Of a DNA stretch of 64,000 nucleotides, positions 25,474 through 33,494 are shown in pieces; the stretch's first letter is position 1; each line of letters opens with the position of its first letter. Source of the DNA: Minisyncoccota bacterium (lineage in GTDB: Bacteria; Patescibacteriota; Minisyncoccia; Phycocordibacterales; CAIJYI01); NCBI GenBank assembly GCA_023229825.1, contig JALNYN010000005.1, forward strand, positions 1 to 64,000, given 5' to 3'. The position numbers were made by a program, and so were the translations under genes. The notes below the pieces were generated by a model. It searched no databases. It saw only the letters and a list, made by a program, of their open reading frames with translations, and was not told the DNA's origin.

Positions 25474-27380
25474 TGTTTAACAACATTCTAAAACATCCGC
25501 TTCTTCATGCCGGCAACCACGAAATTGGAGCCAGTGTTGGAGGAAGCGGCGGAACAAATTCCAGAGCCATTGCGAGAAAAAATATCCCGATGGTCGAAGG
25601 AAAGATGTCATTTGAAGTCATTCAAAGAGTGGACGGAAAATTCGACGTCAATTTGATCGTTGAAGAACCGCTGCGCCACTTTGAAGCGATCTGCGAAGGC
25701 AAGTCATGGGAAGAAGTTCCTATTATTGTATCGCGGATCTGCGGAGTTTGTCCTTTCCCATATGCCCTTGCTGCTTCAAAAGGAGCTGAACGCGCATTCG
25801 GGATCAAGGTATCCGACCAGACGCATCGTCTGCGTGAGATCGCACTCTACGGAAATATGTTCAACAGTCACGTGCTTCACGCGCTTGACCTCGTATTGCC
25901 AAGATTGCTTCACGTAAACAGCATTATTGAATTTGCTGTGGCGACACCGGAAAACACCGCACTCGCGGCAAAATTGCTCGGACTTCATACTCTTGGCAAC
26001 GACTTGGCTCGATTGGTCGGCGGACGGGAAGTCCACTCGATCACGATCACTCCCGGGTACATGACCGCAATTCCAAAAACGGAAGAATTGAAAGCCGTTC
26101 GCGACAGATTGGCAAATGCTCACGAAACATATGATGTTCTCGTAAAAGTGTTTGCCGATGTTTCTGCGGGCTCAAATCCAAAACTGCCGATTCGTGAACG
26201 CGAGTTCATCGCATTGCGCGGCGATACAAAATATCCGTTTTACGGCAGTCTCATCGGTTCATCTAAACGCGGAACGATGACGCCGGAAGAGTTCGAACAA
26301 TACAAACACGAATACGTGGTTGATAATTCGAACTCAAAGCAAGTGCATACCGATGAGAGCGATTCTTACATGGTGGGTGCGCTGGCACGACTCAATATCA
26401 ACAGCGATCTGATCTGTGAAGAAGCTAAAAAAGACATGGAAACCCTCGGGCTTTCATTGCCGAATTACGATCCATACATGAACACCGCCGCTCAATTGGT
26501 GGAAGGCCGTCAAGTTCTCATCGACGCGGTAAAAGCGATCGATGAATTATTGGCGATCGGATTGAAAAAAGAAAAACGTCCTCGCATCGTTCCTCGTGAA
26601 GGATATGGGGCGGGTTATCTCGAAGCTCCGCGCGGCATGATCTGGCATGAATATCGTTATGATAAAAATGGCTTGGTTACTTGGGCGAACTGCATCATTC
26701 CGACAGGGATGAATACCGGCAGTATGCAGGAAGACTTGGAACATTTTTCCGAACATCTTCTCGGCGAAGCTCATGCAAGCGATGAAGAGATCGGATATGA
26801 TCTCGACTTATTGCTTGCTCATTATGACCCATGCAATTCTTGCGCGGTGCACGTCGTGCGTTTAGGTTCCAAAAATGAACCAAAAATAACACTTGCACGG
26901 GATGCAAAAGTTGCGGTCGTTTCTATCGGCAATACGCTTGCCGGAGATGACGCGGTCGGTAATGTTGTGGTGGAGGAAATAAAACATCATGGTGTAGAGG
27001 GAAACGTCGATTACATTCATGGCGGAGTCAGCGGCCTCACGATCTTGGAAGATCTGGCGGCAGAAAAGTACGACGCGATATATTTTATTGATGCCGTTGA
27101 CGGACTTTCTCGAGTCGGGGAAGTGATAAAATTAACCGGAGAAGAACTGCTTGAAAAAGCGCAAGAGTCAGAACCGGCTTTATCTCTTCACCAAGGCGAC
27201 TTCACTCATGCTTTCAGGTTGGCAAGAGCCGTTAAGCTCGAGGTGCCTGAAAAAGTTTTGTTCTTTGGCATACAGGTCGGACAAACCGAAGTCGGTATGG
27301 GTCTGACGGCAGAGATAGATACTCATGAAATTGCTCACGCAATAATCCATGAGATCGAGGATGATCTATATAGCAAATAA
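25473..27380 (+). CDS. hydA: [NiFe]-hydrogenase large subunit fused to its maturation endopeptidase
   Basis: Residues 1 to about 463 are a group 3b-type large subunit with the L1 nickel-ligand motif RICGVCPFPY and the C-terminal motif D452-P-C454-N-S-C457-A-V-H460. Large subunits of this class usually end with a short tail that is cut after this His. Here the chain continues into a complete HycI/HybD-like protease (about 478-635) with GNTLAGDD (D493), FIDAVD (D540) and SLHQ (H573), the positions of the protease metal ligands. Cleavage after H460 would release the protease itself. The reading frame is continuous. The start overlaps the hydD stop, and a terminator follows. Confidence 0.93.
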   Translation: MFNNILKHPLLHAGNHEIGASVGGSGGTNSRAIARKNIPMVEGKMSFEVIQRVDGKFDVNLIVEEPLRHFEAICEGKSWEEVPIIVSRICGVCPFPYALAASKGAERAFGIKVSDQTHRLREIALYGNMFNSHVLHALDLVLPRLLHVNSIIEFAVATPENTALAAKLLGLHTLGNDLARLVGGREVHSITITPGYMTAIPKTEELKAVRDRLANAHETYDVLVKVFADVSAGSNPKLPIREREFIALRGDTKYPFYGSLIGSSKRGTMTPEEFEQYKHEYVVDNSNSKQVHTDESDSYMVGALARLNINSDLICEEAKKDMETLGLSLPNYDPYMNTAAQLVEGRQVLIDAVKAIDELLAIGLKKEKRPRIVPREGYGAGYLEAPRGMIWHEYRYDKNGLVTWANCIIPTGMNTGSMQEDLEHFSEHLLGEAHASDEEIGYDLDLLLAHYDPCNSCAVHVVRLGSKNEPKITLARDAKVAVVSIGNTLAGDDAVGNVVVEEIKHHGVEGNVDYIHGGVSGLTILEDLAAEKYDAIYFIDAVDGLSRVGEVIKLTGEELLEKAQESEPALSLHQGDFTHAFRLARAVKLEVPEKVLFFGIQVGQTEVGMGLTAEIDTHEIAHAIIHEIEDDLYSK

Positions 27381-27413
27381 TCTTATAGGTCAATGGTACA
27401 TTAAGTGATCAAC

Positions 27414-27440
27414 ACGGCGCCCTCGGGCGCCGTTTTTTTT
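27414..27440 (+). terminator. hyd operon terminator
   Basis: The stem CGGCGCCC/GGGCGCCG with a TC-type loop is followed by T8. Confidence 0.88.
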
Positions 27441-27471
27441 ATAGTAAAGCAAGCGGAAATTACTCGTCGTC

Positions 27472-27592
27472 GTTCCTCCTCCCCCTCTTCAGAGGGGAGG
27501 ACTGAGGTGGGGTGGTCTTTCAAACAGCTCTCGATATCACACCCCCTCTCGATCTCCCCCTCTGAAGAGGTGGAGAGGAACGAACGACAATG
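27472..27592. repeat. CCCCCTCTTCAGAGGGG palindromic element
   Basis: Two arms, CGTTCCTCCTCCCCCTCTTC... and ...CCCCTCTGAAGAGGTGGAG, face each other, each with an internal hairpin. There is no coding potential. It fills the gap between the hyd operon and the next small gene. Confidence 0.65.
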
Positions 27593-27683
27593 ACGCGATT
27601 GACATTATGTAAAGACTGTGATATTCTCTAAACAGAAGTTAATTAGCGCTTCATTTAAAAATATTCAGCGCCGGGGGTGCGTT

Positions 27684-27893
27684 ATGAAAACAGAAGAGAA
27701 AGCAGAAAGACGAACAAAAGAAGAACGACGAAAATATCACCGAAGAGCGGGAGATGGCAAGGCATTATTAGCGGGTTGTGCAGCTTCTTTCCTTTTAGTA
27801 GGGGTTGCTGTTGCAACGATCGGTCCTACTGCCGCCACGATCGTAGGGATTGGTGCCGGCCTGGTATGGCTCTGGACTATAGTTCGTAAATGA
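27684..27893 (+). CDS. small single-TM/hairpin membrane protein
   Basis: The 69-residue protein has a very basic N-terminus (KAERRTKEERRKYHRR) and a hydrophobic C-terminal half (about residues 27-66, possibly two helices separated by GP). No family is recognised. A GGGGGTG tract upstream may act as the ribosome-binding site. A terminator follows within 10 nt. Confidence 0.6.
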   Translation: MKTEEKAERRTKEERRKYHRRAGDGKALLAGCAASFLLVGVAVATIGPTAATIVGIGAGLVWLWTIVRK

Positions 27894-27898
27894 AGAAA

Positions 27899-27935
27899 AA
27901 GCGGTTCGCCATCACGGTGAACCGCTTGCTTTTTT
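27899..27935 (+). terminator. terminator after 69-aa membrane protein
   Basis: The stem AGCGGTTCGCC/GGTGAACCGCT is followed by a T-rich tail. Confidence 0.8.
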
Positions 27936-27987
27936 GCCAAAAAAATTCCATCATTAGAAAAGATAGTTATTTTCCGCGAGGTGCAAT

Positions 27988-28239
27988 ATGCTACGAGTAA
28001 TATTTCTCTTTGCTTTCGCGGCGGCATTTTTTCATTTTTTTTGCGCGATAGGAAGAAGATTCAGAAAATTTATTTTTTCGCATTTTCCGGATGCTGAACA
28101 TACGCAGTTTACGGGATGGATATGGTTTGCGTACTATATAAAACTATATTTAGTCATCGGTTTGTTGGGGGCCGTTACTCTCGTTCTTGCGTGGTGCGTT
28201 TTGTATGCCCAATATAATTTTAATTGGTTTGAATGGTAA
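27988..28239 (+). CDS. small membrane protein, 83 aa
   Basis: Two hydrophobic segments (about residues 1-20 and 50-74) flank an aromatic-rich loop. GAGGTG lies about 7 nt before the ATG, and a terminator directly follows the stop. No family is recognised. Its own ribosome-binding site and terminator support a real gene. Confidence 0.6.
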   Translation: MLRVIFLFAFAAAFFHFFCAIGRRFRKFIFSHFPDAEHTQFTGWIWFAYYIKLYLVIGLLGAVTLVLAWCVLYAQYNFNWFEW

Positions 28240-28241
28240 TT

Positions 28242-28270
28242 GGCTCACCTTCGCAGGCGAGCCTTTTTTT
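28242..28270 (+). terminator. terminator after 83-aa membrane protein
   Basis: The stem GGCTCACCT/AGGCGAGCC is followed by T7. Confidence 0.75.
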
Positions 28271-28296
28271 GTTGACACCCATCGTCATCCCCCCAC

Positions 28297-28336
28297 CGTC
28301 ATTCCGGACCGCGATCCGGAATCCACGTCCGTCGGC
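28297..28336. repeat. CATTCCGG palindromic element (short form)
   Basis: GTCATTCCGGACC and GATCCGGAATCCACGTCC form a hairpin. The same family recurs at 29118, 35155, 50959, 53153, 54420, 55620, 57387 and in hypF at 59974. Confidence 0.75.
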
Positions 28337-28337
28337 G

Positions 28338-29048
28338 TTAACTAAGAAGTGTCAGAAACTCCGACAGCTCTTTTCCTTTTAATTGCCTCGACGCTCGCGG
28401 ATTGAGCGCGCCGAGCGTTATGTTCATGATACGAATTCGTTTGATATCTTTGACAGTATATCCGAGCGCTGCGCACATTCGGCGGAGCTGATGTTTTTTT
28501 CCTTCCGTAATGACAATATTTATTTTGCAATTTCCCGCTTCTTTTGCGCGTGCGGGTTTGGTTCGGTATCCTTCAATATCCACACCGCGTTCCATGTCTT
28601 TTATAAATCGCGCGGTTACCGGTTTGTCTACGGTTACCATATATTCCTTTTCGTGTTTTCTCTCCGGAGATAAAAGTTTTTCGGTGATCCTGCCATCATT
28701 GGTGAGAATAATGAGTCCGTGCGAATCTTTATCCAGCCGGCCGATAGGGAACACTTCGCCGCGAATTTTTCCTCGGATCGCATCCTCGATGCTTTCCTCG
28801 TCATTCTGCGGACTATGCGTGATCATTCCGCGCGGTTTATAATATGCATAATACAAATACTCTTTTTTGTCGGCGCCCCTTACTGTCACGGTATCTCCTT
28901 CGTTCACCAGATCGCCCAATTTTGCCAAGCGGCCGTTTATCGTCACCTTTTTATCTTCAATGAGTATATCGGCACCGCGCCGTGTAGTCTCACCGCGAGC
29001 GGCGAGATATTTATTTATGCGGACCGGATATTCGTTTTCTTGAGTCAT
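28338..29048 (-). CDS. rRNA pseudouridine synthase, RsuA/RluB/RluF family
   Basis: The 236-residue protein has an N-terminal S4 RNA-binding domain (INKYLAARGETTRRGADILIE) and the catalytic GRLDKDSHGLIILTNDG loop with its active-site Asp. KKHQLRRMCAALGY and the ending GKELSEFL resemble RluF/RluB-type enzymes. It modifies uridine in 23S (or 16S) rRNA; the exact site cannot be told. Its promoter (TTGACA-17-TATTGT) interleaves with one for the divergent gene. Confidence 0.92.
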   Translation of the reverse strand: MTQENEYPVRINKYLAARGETTRRGADILIEDKKVTINGRLAKLGDLVNEGDTVTVRGADKKEYLYYAYYKPRGMITHSPQNDEESIEDAIRGKIRGEVFPIGRLDKDSHGLIILTNDGRITEKLLSPERKHEKEYMVTVDKPVTARFIKDMERGVDIEGYRTKPARAKEAGNCKINIVITEGKKHQLRRMCAALGYTVKDIKRIRIMNITLGALNPRASRQLKGKELSEFLTLLS

Positions 29049-29052
29049 AGTG

Positions 29053-29087
29053 TTGACAACAATAGCTTGTTTATGGTATTATGTCAA
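29053..29087. promoter_or_regulatory. interleaved divergent promoters
   Basis: Plus strand: TTGACA at 29053-29058, 18 nt, TATTAT at 29077-29082. Minus strand: TTGACA at 29082-29087, 17 nt, TATTGT at 29059-29064. Each -10 lies next to the other's -35, so only one polymerase could bind at a time. The plus-strand promoter would give a leader of about 200 nt to the gene at 29287. Confidence 0.55.
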
Positions 29088-29117
29088 GTGGATTTTAAGT
29101 AACTGCTCAAACCCTCT

Positions 29118-29203
29118 CGTCATCCCGGGCAACGACCCGGGATCCACGGCGTAAACGGAACGACCAACGTGGATCCTGAATCCCTGTTCAGGATGACGAC
29201 GAA
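29118..29203. repeat. CATCCCGG palindromic element (paired form)
   Basis: Two hairpins, CATCCCGGGCAACGACCCGG and GGATCCTGAATCCCTGTTCA..., are joined by ACGTGGATCC-type sequence. It lies in the leader of the CDP-alcohol phosphatidyltransferase gene. Confidence 0.75.
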
Positions 29204-29286
29204 TGAATTTTAAAGCTTTTTTGTTTAAAAAATAAGGGGTGTGAGCAATTACGATTTTAATTGTCAGAATTCCGAAGGAGGAATAC

Positions 29287-29919
29287 ATGAAAAAGTTTAT
29301 TGGTAAGCTCGGCGTGTTTCTCGCCGATCGGTTTACCGGACGAAACGCTTGTACTTTTGAAGTGCGAGATAAAATAATGACGCGGGCGAATATGGTGACT
29401 CTGCTCGGTATTGTTTTGACGACGATCTATCTTGGTCAGTATACGCTGGGAATACTATTATTTCTTATTCCGGTTATATATCCATTGACCCCCGTGACTG
29501 ACGGCGTTGATGGATTTCTTGCGGATTATTACAATGAACACAGCAAGTGGGGAAAAATAGTGGATCCGTTTCGCGACAGATATTTCACATTCGTCGCGCT
29601 CGGAAATATCTTTATGATCGGAGGCAAGATCATATTACTGCCTCTGCTTATGACCCTCGGTTTTGAATTGCTTATTTGGGTCGGCGGTTTGATCTTGTAC
29701 GCCGTCGGTGATGTGCCGAATGTCCACTGCATCGGAAAAGTTCGCGCAGCGGTACATTGGGCGGTCGGATACATAGTCATCATTCAATATTATTGGATCG
29801 GTACTTTTTACATTCCCATCCTGTGGCTTATGTGGATTATGGCAATCGCGAGTATTGCGGCATATGTATTTTATGTCTATCGCTATGCGATGAAAAATAT
29901 AGAACATATTTCTGCGTAG
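29287..29919 (+). CDS. CDP-alcohol phosphatidyltransferase family membrane protein
   Basis: The 210-residue protein has about five to six membrane segments. The family motif is present with spacing DGxxA-x9-G-x3-D-x3-D (DGFLADYYNEHSKWG, then D and D in KIVDPFRD). The usual Arg after A is Asp here. These enzymes transfer a phosphoalcohol from a CDP-alcohol, for example in phosphatidylglycerolphosphate synthesis. The AR-to-AD change leaves exact activity open. AAGGAGG precedes the ATG. Confidence 0.85.
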   Translation: MKKFIGKLGVFLADRFTGRNACTFEVRDKIMTRANMVTLLGIVLTTIYLGQYTLGILLFLIPVIYPLTPVTDGVDGFLADYYNEHSKWGKIVDPFRDRYFTFVALGNIFMIGGKIILLPLLMTLGFELLIWVGGLILYAVGDVPNVHCIGKVRAAVHWAVGYIVIIQYYWIGTFYIPILWLMWIMAIASIAAYVFYVYRYAMKNIEHISA

Positions 29920-29924
29920 AAGAA

Positions 29925-29954
29925 GAGGGGGCATTAATGCTCCCTCGTTTTTTT
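29925..29954 (+). terminator. terminator after phosphatidyltransferase gene
   Basis: GAGGGGGCATT pairs with AATGCTCCCTC and is followed by T7. Confidence 0.8.
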
Positions 29955-29981
29955 ACCCGAAATGTGGTATAATCGAAAAAC

Positions 29982-30698
29982 ATGAAGATAAAAACGAATC
30001 TCCATTTTCATACGGCGGATGATCCTTCTGATCCCGTTTCTTATTCCACCAAAGAGGGGATCGACAAAGCGGTGTCTCTCGGATTCGGCGCTCTGGCGAT
30101 AACCTGCCATCAGAAATATGCTTGGACGGAAGAATATTCCGAATATGCGGAAAGCAAAGGATTGCTTTTTATTCCCGGGATCGAAATATACATCGGAGAA
30201 ACAAGGTCGCATTCAAAGTCTCATGTCCTCATCCTGAACGCCACCAAAGGCGCAGAAAATATCCGTACGTTTCGCGAACTCGACGCATACAAAAAAGAAC
30301 ATCCCGAATCATTCATCATGGCTCCGCATCCGTATTTTTACGGAAATATTTCTCTCAAAGAATGGCTCGAAAAATACATTCATCTTTTTGATGCGGTGGA
30401 GCAATCGTGGTTTTATTCGCGCTGGTTTAACCGAAACAAAAAAGGGAAGTCGGTCGCAGAAAAACATAAACTGCCGTTCGTTTCCACTTCCGACACGCAT
30501 TTTTTCGATTTTTTGGATACCAATTATTGTACGGTAGAGGCGGAAAGCGCGTCTGTCGAAGCGATCTTTTCCGCCCTTCGCGAAGGAAAATTCGAGAACA
30601 CGACATCGCGGCGAAATTTTTGGCGCGACATGGTATGGAAACAAGCAATGTTTTCCTTAAAGACGTATCTGCGCAGAAACAAGAAACGCGGTCAATAA
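29982..30698 (+). CDS. PHP-domain metal-dependent phosphoesterase
   Basis: The 238-residue protein has the PHP signatures NLHFHTADD (residues 6-14), an AITCHQ segment, a PGIEIYIG stretch, MAPHPYFYG and a terminal STSDTHF, which together supply His/Asp/Glu ligands for a trinuclear metal site. The substrate is unknown. TATAAT at 29968-29973 ends 8 nt before the ATG, so a leaderless mRNA is likely. Confidence 0.87.
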   Translation: MKIKTNLHFHTADDPSDPVSYSTKEGIDKAVSLGFGALAITCHQKYAWTEEYSEYAESKGLLFIPGIEIYIGETRSHSKSHVLILNATKGAENIRTFRELDAYKKEHPESFIMAPHPYFYGNISLKEWLEKYIHLFDAVEQSWFYSRWFNRNKKGKSVAEKHKLPFVSTSDTHFFDFLDTNYCTVEAESASVEAIFSALREGKFENTTSRRNFWRDMVWKQAMFSLKTYLRRNKKRGQ

Positions 30699-30787
30699 AA
30701 GCTCCTTCTTTGGGTACTTGCATAAATTCATTAAGTGTGGTATAATGAAAGTTACATTAAGTTTCAAAATCTTTAGTATATAGGTAC

Positions 30788-32035
30788 ATGTCGGAATTTT
30801 TGATCATCGTTACGAATATTTTGCTTTTTATCACCTTATACGCTCAGGTGCTTTTGCTGTTTACCTTCTTTGAAAAGAAGAACGTGTTTGCGAATACCGG
30901 CGGAGGCGATGACGCGCCGCTCCAAAGATATCCCATCGTGACCATTGTCGTGCCGGTGTGGAATGAAGAAAAAACGCTCGGCGGAACCATCGAGTCGCTG
31001 CTCGCGCTCGACTATCCGAAAGACAAACTCGACATCATCATCGTTGATGACGGAAGTACGGATCACACGCGCGAGGTGGCAAACACTTTTAAATCACATC
31101 CTGAGGTCAGAGTATATTCTAAAACGAACGGGGGAAAGCATACGGCGGTCAACCTCGGCATATCAAAAGCAAAAGGAGAATTTCTCGGCTGTCTCGATGC
31201 CGATTCCTTCGTCGACAAAGACGCGCTTACTCGCATTGTTCGCTGTTTTGAAGATCCGAAGGTCATGGCGGTCACGCCGGCGATCAAAGTTCATACTCCT
31301 GAAAATATGCTTCAAAAAATGCAGAGCGTGGAGTACGATATGGGAATTTTTCTCCGCAAGGTGTACGGTTCAATGAACGCGATCCATGTCGCCCCCGGAC
31401 CTTTTTCCATTTTTCGCAAGGAAGTTTTTGACAAACTGGGAGGTTATATAAAAGCTCATAATACCGAGGACATGGAATTTGCCATGCGAATGCACAAAAA
31501 TCATTTCCCGATCGCAAATGTCTATGATTCGTACGTGTATACCGTCACCCCGAAAACCGTCAAAGGTTTATATAAACAACGTCTGCGCTGGGTCTATGGT
31601 TTCCTCGAGAACGCATCAGATTATCGAAGCATGATATTCAATCGAAAATACGGAAATCTGGGAATGTTCACTCTGCCCGCCGCCGTAATATCTATTTTTG
31701 CCGCGCTCTTCTTTACCGGTCTTGCCATCTCTCGTCTGCTTACCAGCGTGTGGAGGAAGATGGTGGAAATACAGGCGGTCGGAATACCCCTTCACTTCGA
31801 GTGGCCGCACTTTGATTGGTTCTTCGTAAACACCAGCGAGACCGCCGTCGTCGTATATGCGCTTTCTCTCTCGACCATATTTGTCATTCTCGTCGGAAAG
31901 AAATTGTCGGAAGGAAACATGCGACCGAACATGAACATGGTTTATTTTTTCTTCTTTTATGGTATTATTGCCCCAGCCTGGCTGTTTAAAGCCGTATATA
32001 ATGTAGCGTTGAACAAAAAAACAACTTGGAGATAA
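30788..32035 (+). CDS. family 2 glycosyltransferase, membrane-bound processive type
   Basis: The 415-residue protein has one N-terminal membrane segment (about residues 3-27), a GT-A catalytic domain (VPVWNEEKTLGGTIESL, IIVDDGSTD, LDADSF, EDMEFAMRMH, QRLRWVYG) and three C-terminal membrane segments. The D...D...ED...QxxRW set marks processive synthases such as PgaC, hyaluronan and cellulose synthases. A surface polysaccharide role is inferred. TATAAT lies near 30742, with a leader of about 40 nt. Confidence 0.92.
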   Translation: MSEFLIIVTNILLFITLYAQVLLLFTFFEKKNVFANTGGGDDAPLQRYPIVTIVVPVWNEEKTLGGTIESLLALDYPKDKLDIIIVDDGSTDHTREVANTFKSHPEVRVYSKTNGGKHTAVNLGISKAKGEFLGCLDADSFVDKDALTRIVRCFEDPKVMAVTPAIKVHTPENMLQKMQSVEYDMGIFLRKVYGSMNAIHVAPGPFSIFRKEVFDKLGGYIKAHNTEDMEFAMRMHKNHFPIANVYDSYVYTVTPKTVKGLYKQRLRWVYGFLENASDYRSMIFNRKYGNLGMFTLPAAVISIFAALFFTGLAISRLLTSVWRKMVEIQAVGIPLHFEWPHFDWFFVNTSETAVVVYALSLSTIFVILVGKKLSEGNMRPNMNMVYFFFFYGIIAPAWLFKAVYNVALNKKTTWR

Positions 32036-32118
32036 CGAGCTTTCAGCTGTTAGGTTTTAGGTGTTAGCTTATCGGCCGGCGGAAAGCTAAAACCTAAAAC
32101 CTAAAAGCTAAAAACTAA
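32036..32118. repeat. TTAGGTTTTAG inverted word repeat
   Basis: AGCTGTTAGGTTTTAGGTG on the left is mirrored by GCTAAAACCTAAAACCTAAA on the right, a low-complexity inverted repeat that fills the gap between two genes. Confidence 0.65.
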
Positions 32119-32122
32119 ATTT

Positions 32123-32818
32123 ATGCACACCGCAGATTGGAAAAAATATTTATATGTATTGCTGATCACCGTCGCGATCTTTCTGACGGCTTTTTTTGTG
32201 AGCAATACGCTCAGTAATAAAAAGATCGAAGATATCCAAACGGCGCAGAACCGCGTCTCCATCGACATCCTTTCTTCTGAAACGCAGTTCGATCTTTTAT
32301 CCGAATCTTCATGCGAGACCGTCGGAGATACTTCTTTGTCAAAAGACCTTGATTCTTTGGGGGCGAAACTTTCCTATGCGGAAGTGAATTTAAATGACAC
32401 CAATACGGAGGACGTCTTGTGGCTCAAAAAAAATTACACGCTGCTTGAGATCAAAGATTATATTCTCATGAGAAGGCTTTCCTCAAGCTGCGAGGAGAAA
32501 CCCGTGTTTATTCTCTATTTCTATTCCAACGCTAAAGGAGCTTGTCCGGATTGCCAGAAAGAAGGAGCCGTCCTGACCGAACTCCGAAAAAAATATCCCG
32601 GACTTCGCGTGTACTCCTTTGATTATGATCTCGATCTTGCCGCTTTGAAGACGCTGGTATCGCTTTACGACATTCAGCCCAATTTGCCGGCGCTCGTAAT
32701 TCATAAACAGGTGGGTTATGGATTCAAGACTATCGAGGAAGTGGAAACTATGATGCCGGAACTGGCGACCCTGACCGGAACTACGACCGTGGCAACATCA
32801 ACTCCGGAGAAGAAATAA
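32123..32818 (+). CDS. membrane-anchored thioredoxin-like protein
   Basis: The 231-residue protein has one N-terminal membrane anchor (about residues 9-28) and an extracytoplasmic domain with a CPDC redox motif in KGACPDCQKEGAVLTEL, followed by a cis-Pro region (NLPALVIH). This supports a thioredoxin fold. Two further Cys pairs lie upstream. A role in disulphide chemistry of exported proteins is inferred. The C-terminus is Thr-rich. Confidence 0.8.
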   Translation: MHTADWKKYLYVLLITVAIFLTAFFVSNTLSNKKIEDIQTAQNRVSIDILSSETQFDLLSESSCETVGDTSLSKDLDSLGAKLSYAEVNLNDTNTEDVLWLKKNYTLLEIKDYILMRRLSSSCEEKPVFILYFYSNAKGACPDCQKEGAVLTELRKKYPGLRVYSFDYDLDLAALKTLVSLYDIQPNLPALVIHKQVGYGFKTIEEVETMMPELATLTGTTTVATSTPEKK

Positions 32819-32862
32819 AGATACCAATATACGAATGAATACGAATATAACGCCGCCAAAAA
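32819..32862. repeat. ATACGAAT element, copy 1
   Basis: ACCAATATACGAATGAATACGAAT words match the larger palindromic versions at 48030-48146 and 54485-54539. Confidence 0.6.
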
Positions 32863-32938
32863 ACATCACCAAAAAATAGACATTTACACAGTAAATTGTT
32901 ACAGTTAATTTCGGATAAAGGTACCTAGGGAGGAAATG

Positions 32939-33118
32939 ATGGCTGGAAATAAAAAAGACCATATCGTGAATGCGGTATTGTTTGCGTGCACTATCGGACT
33001 CTGTATTATTTTGTATTTTGCTCCGCAAGAAGATGAATTTTTGCAATTTATCGCCAAGTCCGGCTTCGGGATCGCGGTCTCACTTTTGCTGATAAACGTT
33101 ATTACCGATCGCCTTTGA
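32939..33118 (+). CDS. small membrane protein, 59 aa
   Basis: The protein has two hydrophobic stretches (about residues 10-28 and 37-55) around APQEDEF. AGGGAGG sits 5 nt before ATG 32939 (2 nt before the alternative 32936). It is followed by a terminator. The upstream sequence (TTGTTA...TTCGGATAAAG) resembles that before the next small gene, suggesting a shared promoter or regulatory site. Confidence 0.6.
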   Translation: MAGNKKDHIVNAVLFACTIGLCIILYFAPQEDEFLQFIAKSGFGIAVSLLLINVITDRL

Positions 33119-33128
33119 TCAGGAAATC

Positions 33129-33162
33129 AATCTCCGCCGGTTCGTTCGACGGAGATTTTTTG
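33129..33162 (+). terminator. terminator after 59-aa membrane protein
   Basis: AATCTCCG/CGGAGATT stem with a TTCG-containing loop and a T6 tail. Confidence 0.8.
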
Positions 33163-33252
33163 TGACGGACGATGTCGAAATTGACATTATGGCAACAATT
33201 TGTTATTGTCAACTTCGGACAAAGTTGTTGTTCCAAAAATCGAGGAGAAGAA

Positions 33253-33420
33253 ATGTTAATCCTAAAACGTCTTGCCGGTCTGCTGATTATTATTTCCGTT
33301 ATTGTTGCAATGGTCGCCACGGTAGATATCGATGATAGTTTATATAAAATTTCTCTGGTGGTTAATTTTGGGTTAACTAGTTATATCGGCTGGGCTTTAT
33401 TATTGGGATGGATAAAATAA
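33253..33420 (+). CDS. small membrane protein, 55 aa
   Basis: Two hydrophobic segments (about residues 5-22 and 33-54) flank VDIDDSLYK. GAGGAG lies about 5 nt before ATG 33253, and a terminator follows. It may be distantly related to the preceding 59-residue protein. Confidence 0.6.
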   Translation: MLILKRLAGLLIIISVIVAMVATVDIDDSLYKISLVVNFGLTSYIGWALLLGWIK

Positions 33421-33428
33421 TATGCATT

Positions 33429-33462
33429 AACGCTGTCGGCATAGTCCGACAGCGTTTTTTTT
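33429..33462 (+). terminator. terminator after 55-aa membrane protein
   Basis: A perfect stem AACGCTGTCGG/CCGACAGCGTT is followed by T8. Confidence 0.88.
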
Positions 33463-33488
33463 GTATCATTGTACGAAAATGATATACT
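33461..33488 (+). promoter_or_regulatory. xseA promoter
   Basis: TTGTAT at 33461-33466, a 16-nt spacer and TATACT at 33483-33488. The GTG start at 33495 follows 6 nt later, matching the leaderless pattern. Confidence 0.6.
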
Positions 33489-33494
33489 ATACTG

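Noticed and set aside
25473..26860. Selenocysteine or missing nickel ligands in the large subunit
   Set aside because: All four nickel-site cysteines are encoded by normal Cys codons in RICGVCPFPY and DPCNSCAVH.
27472..27592. Insertion sequence downstream of the hyd operon
   Set aside because: Only a palindromic CCCCTCTTC-type repeat is present, with no transposase or terminal repeats.
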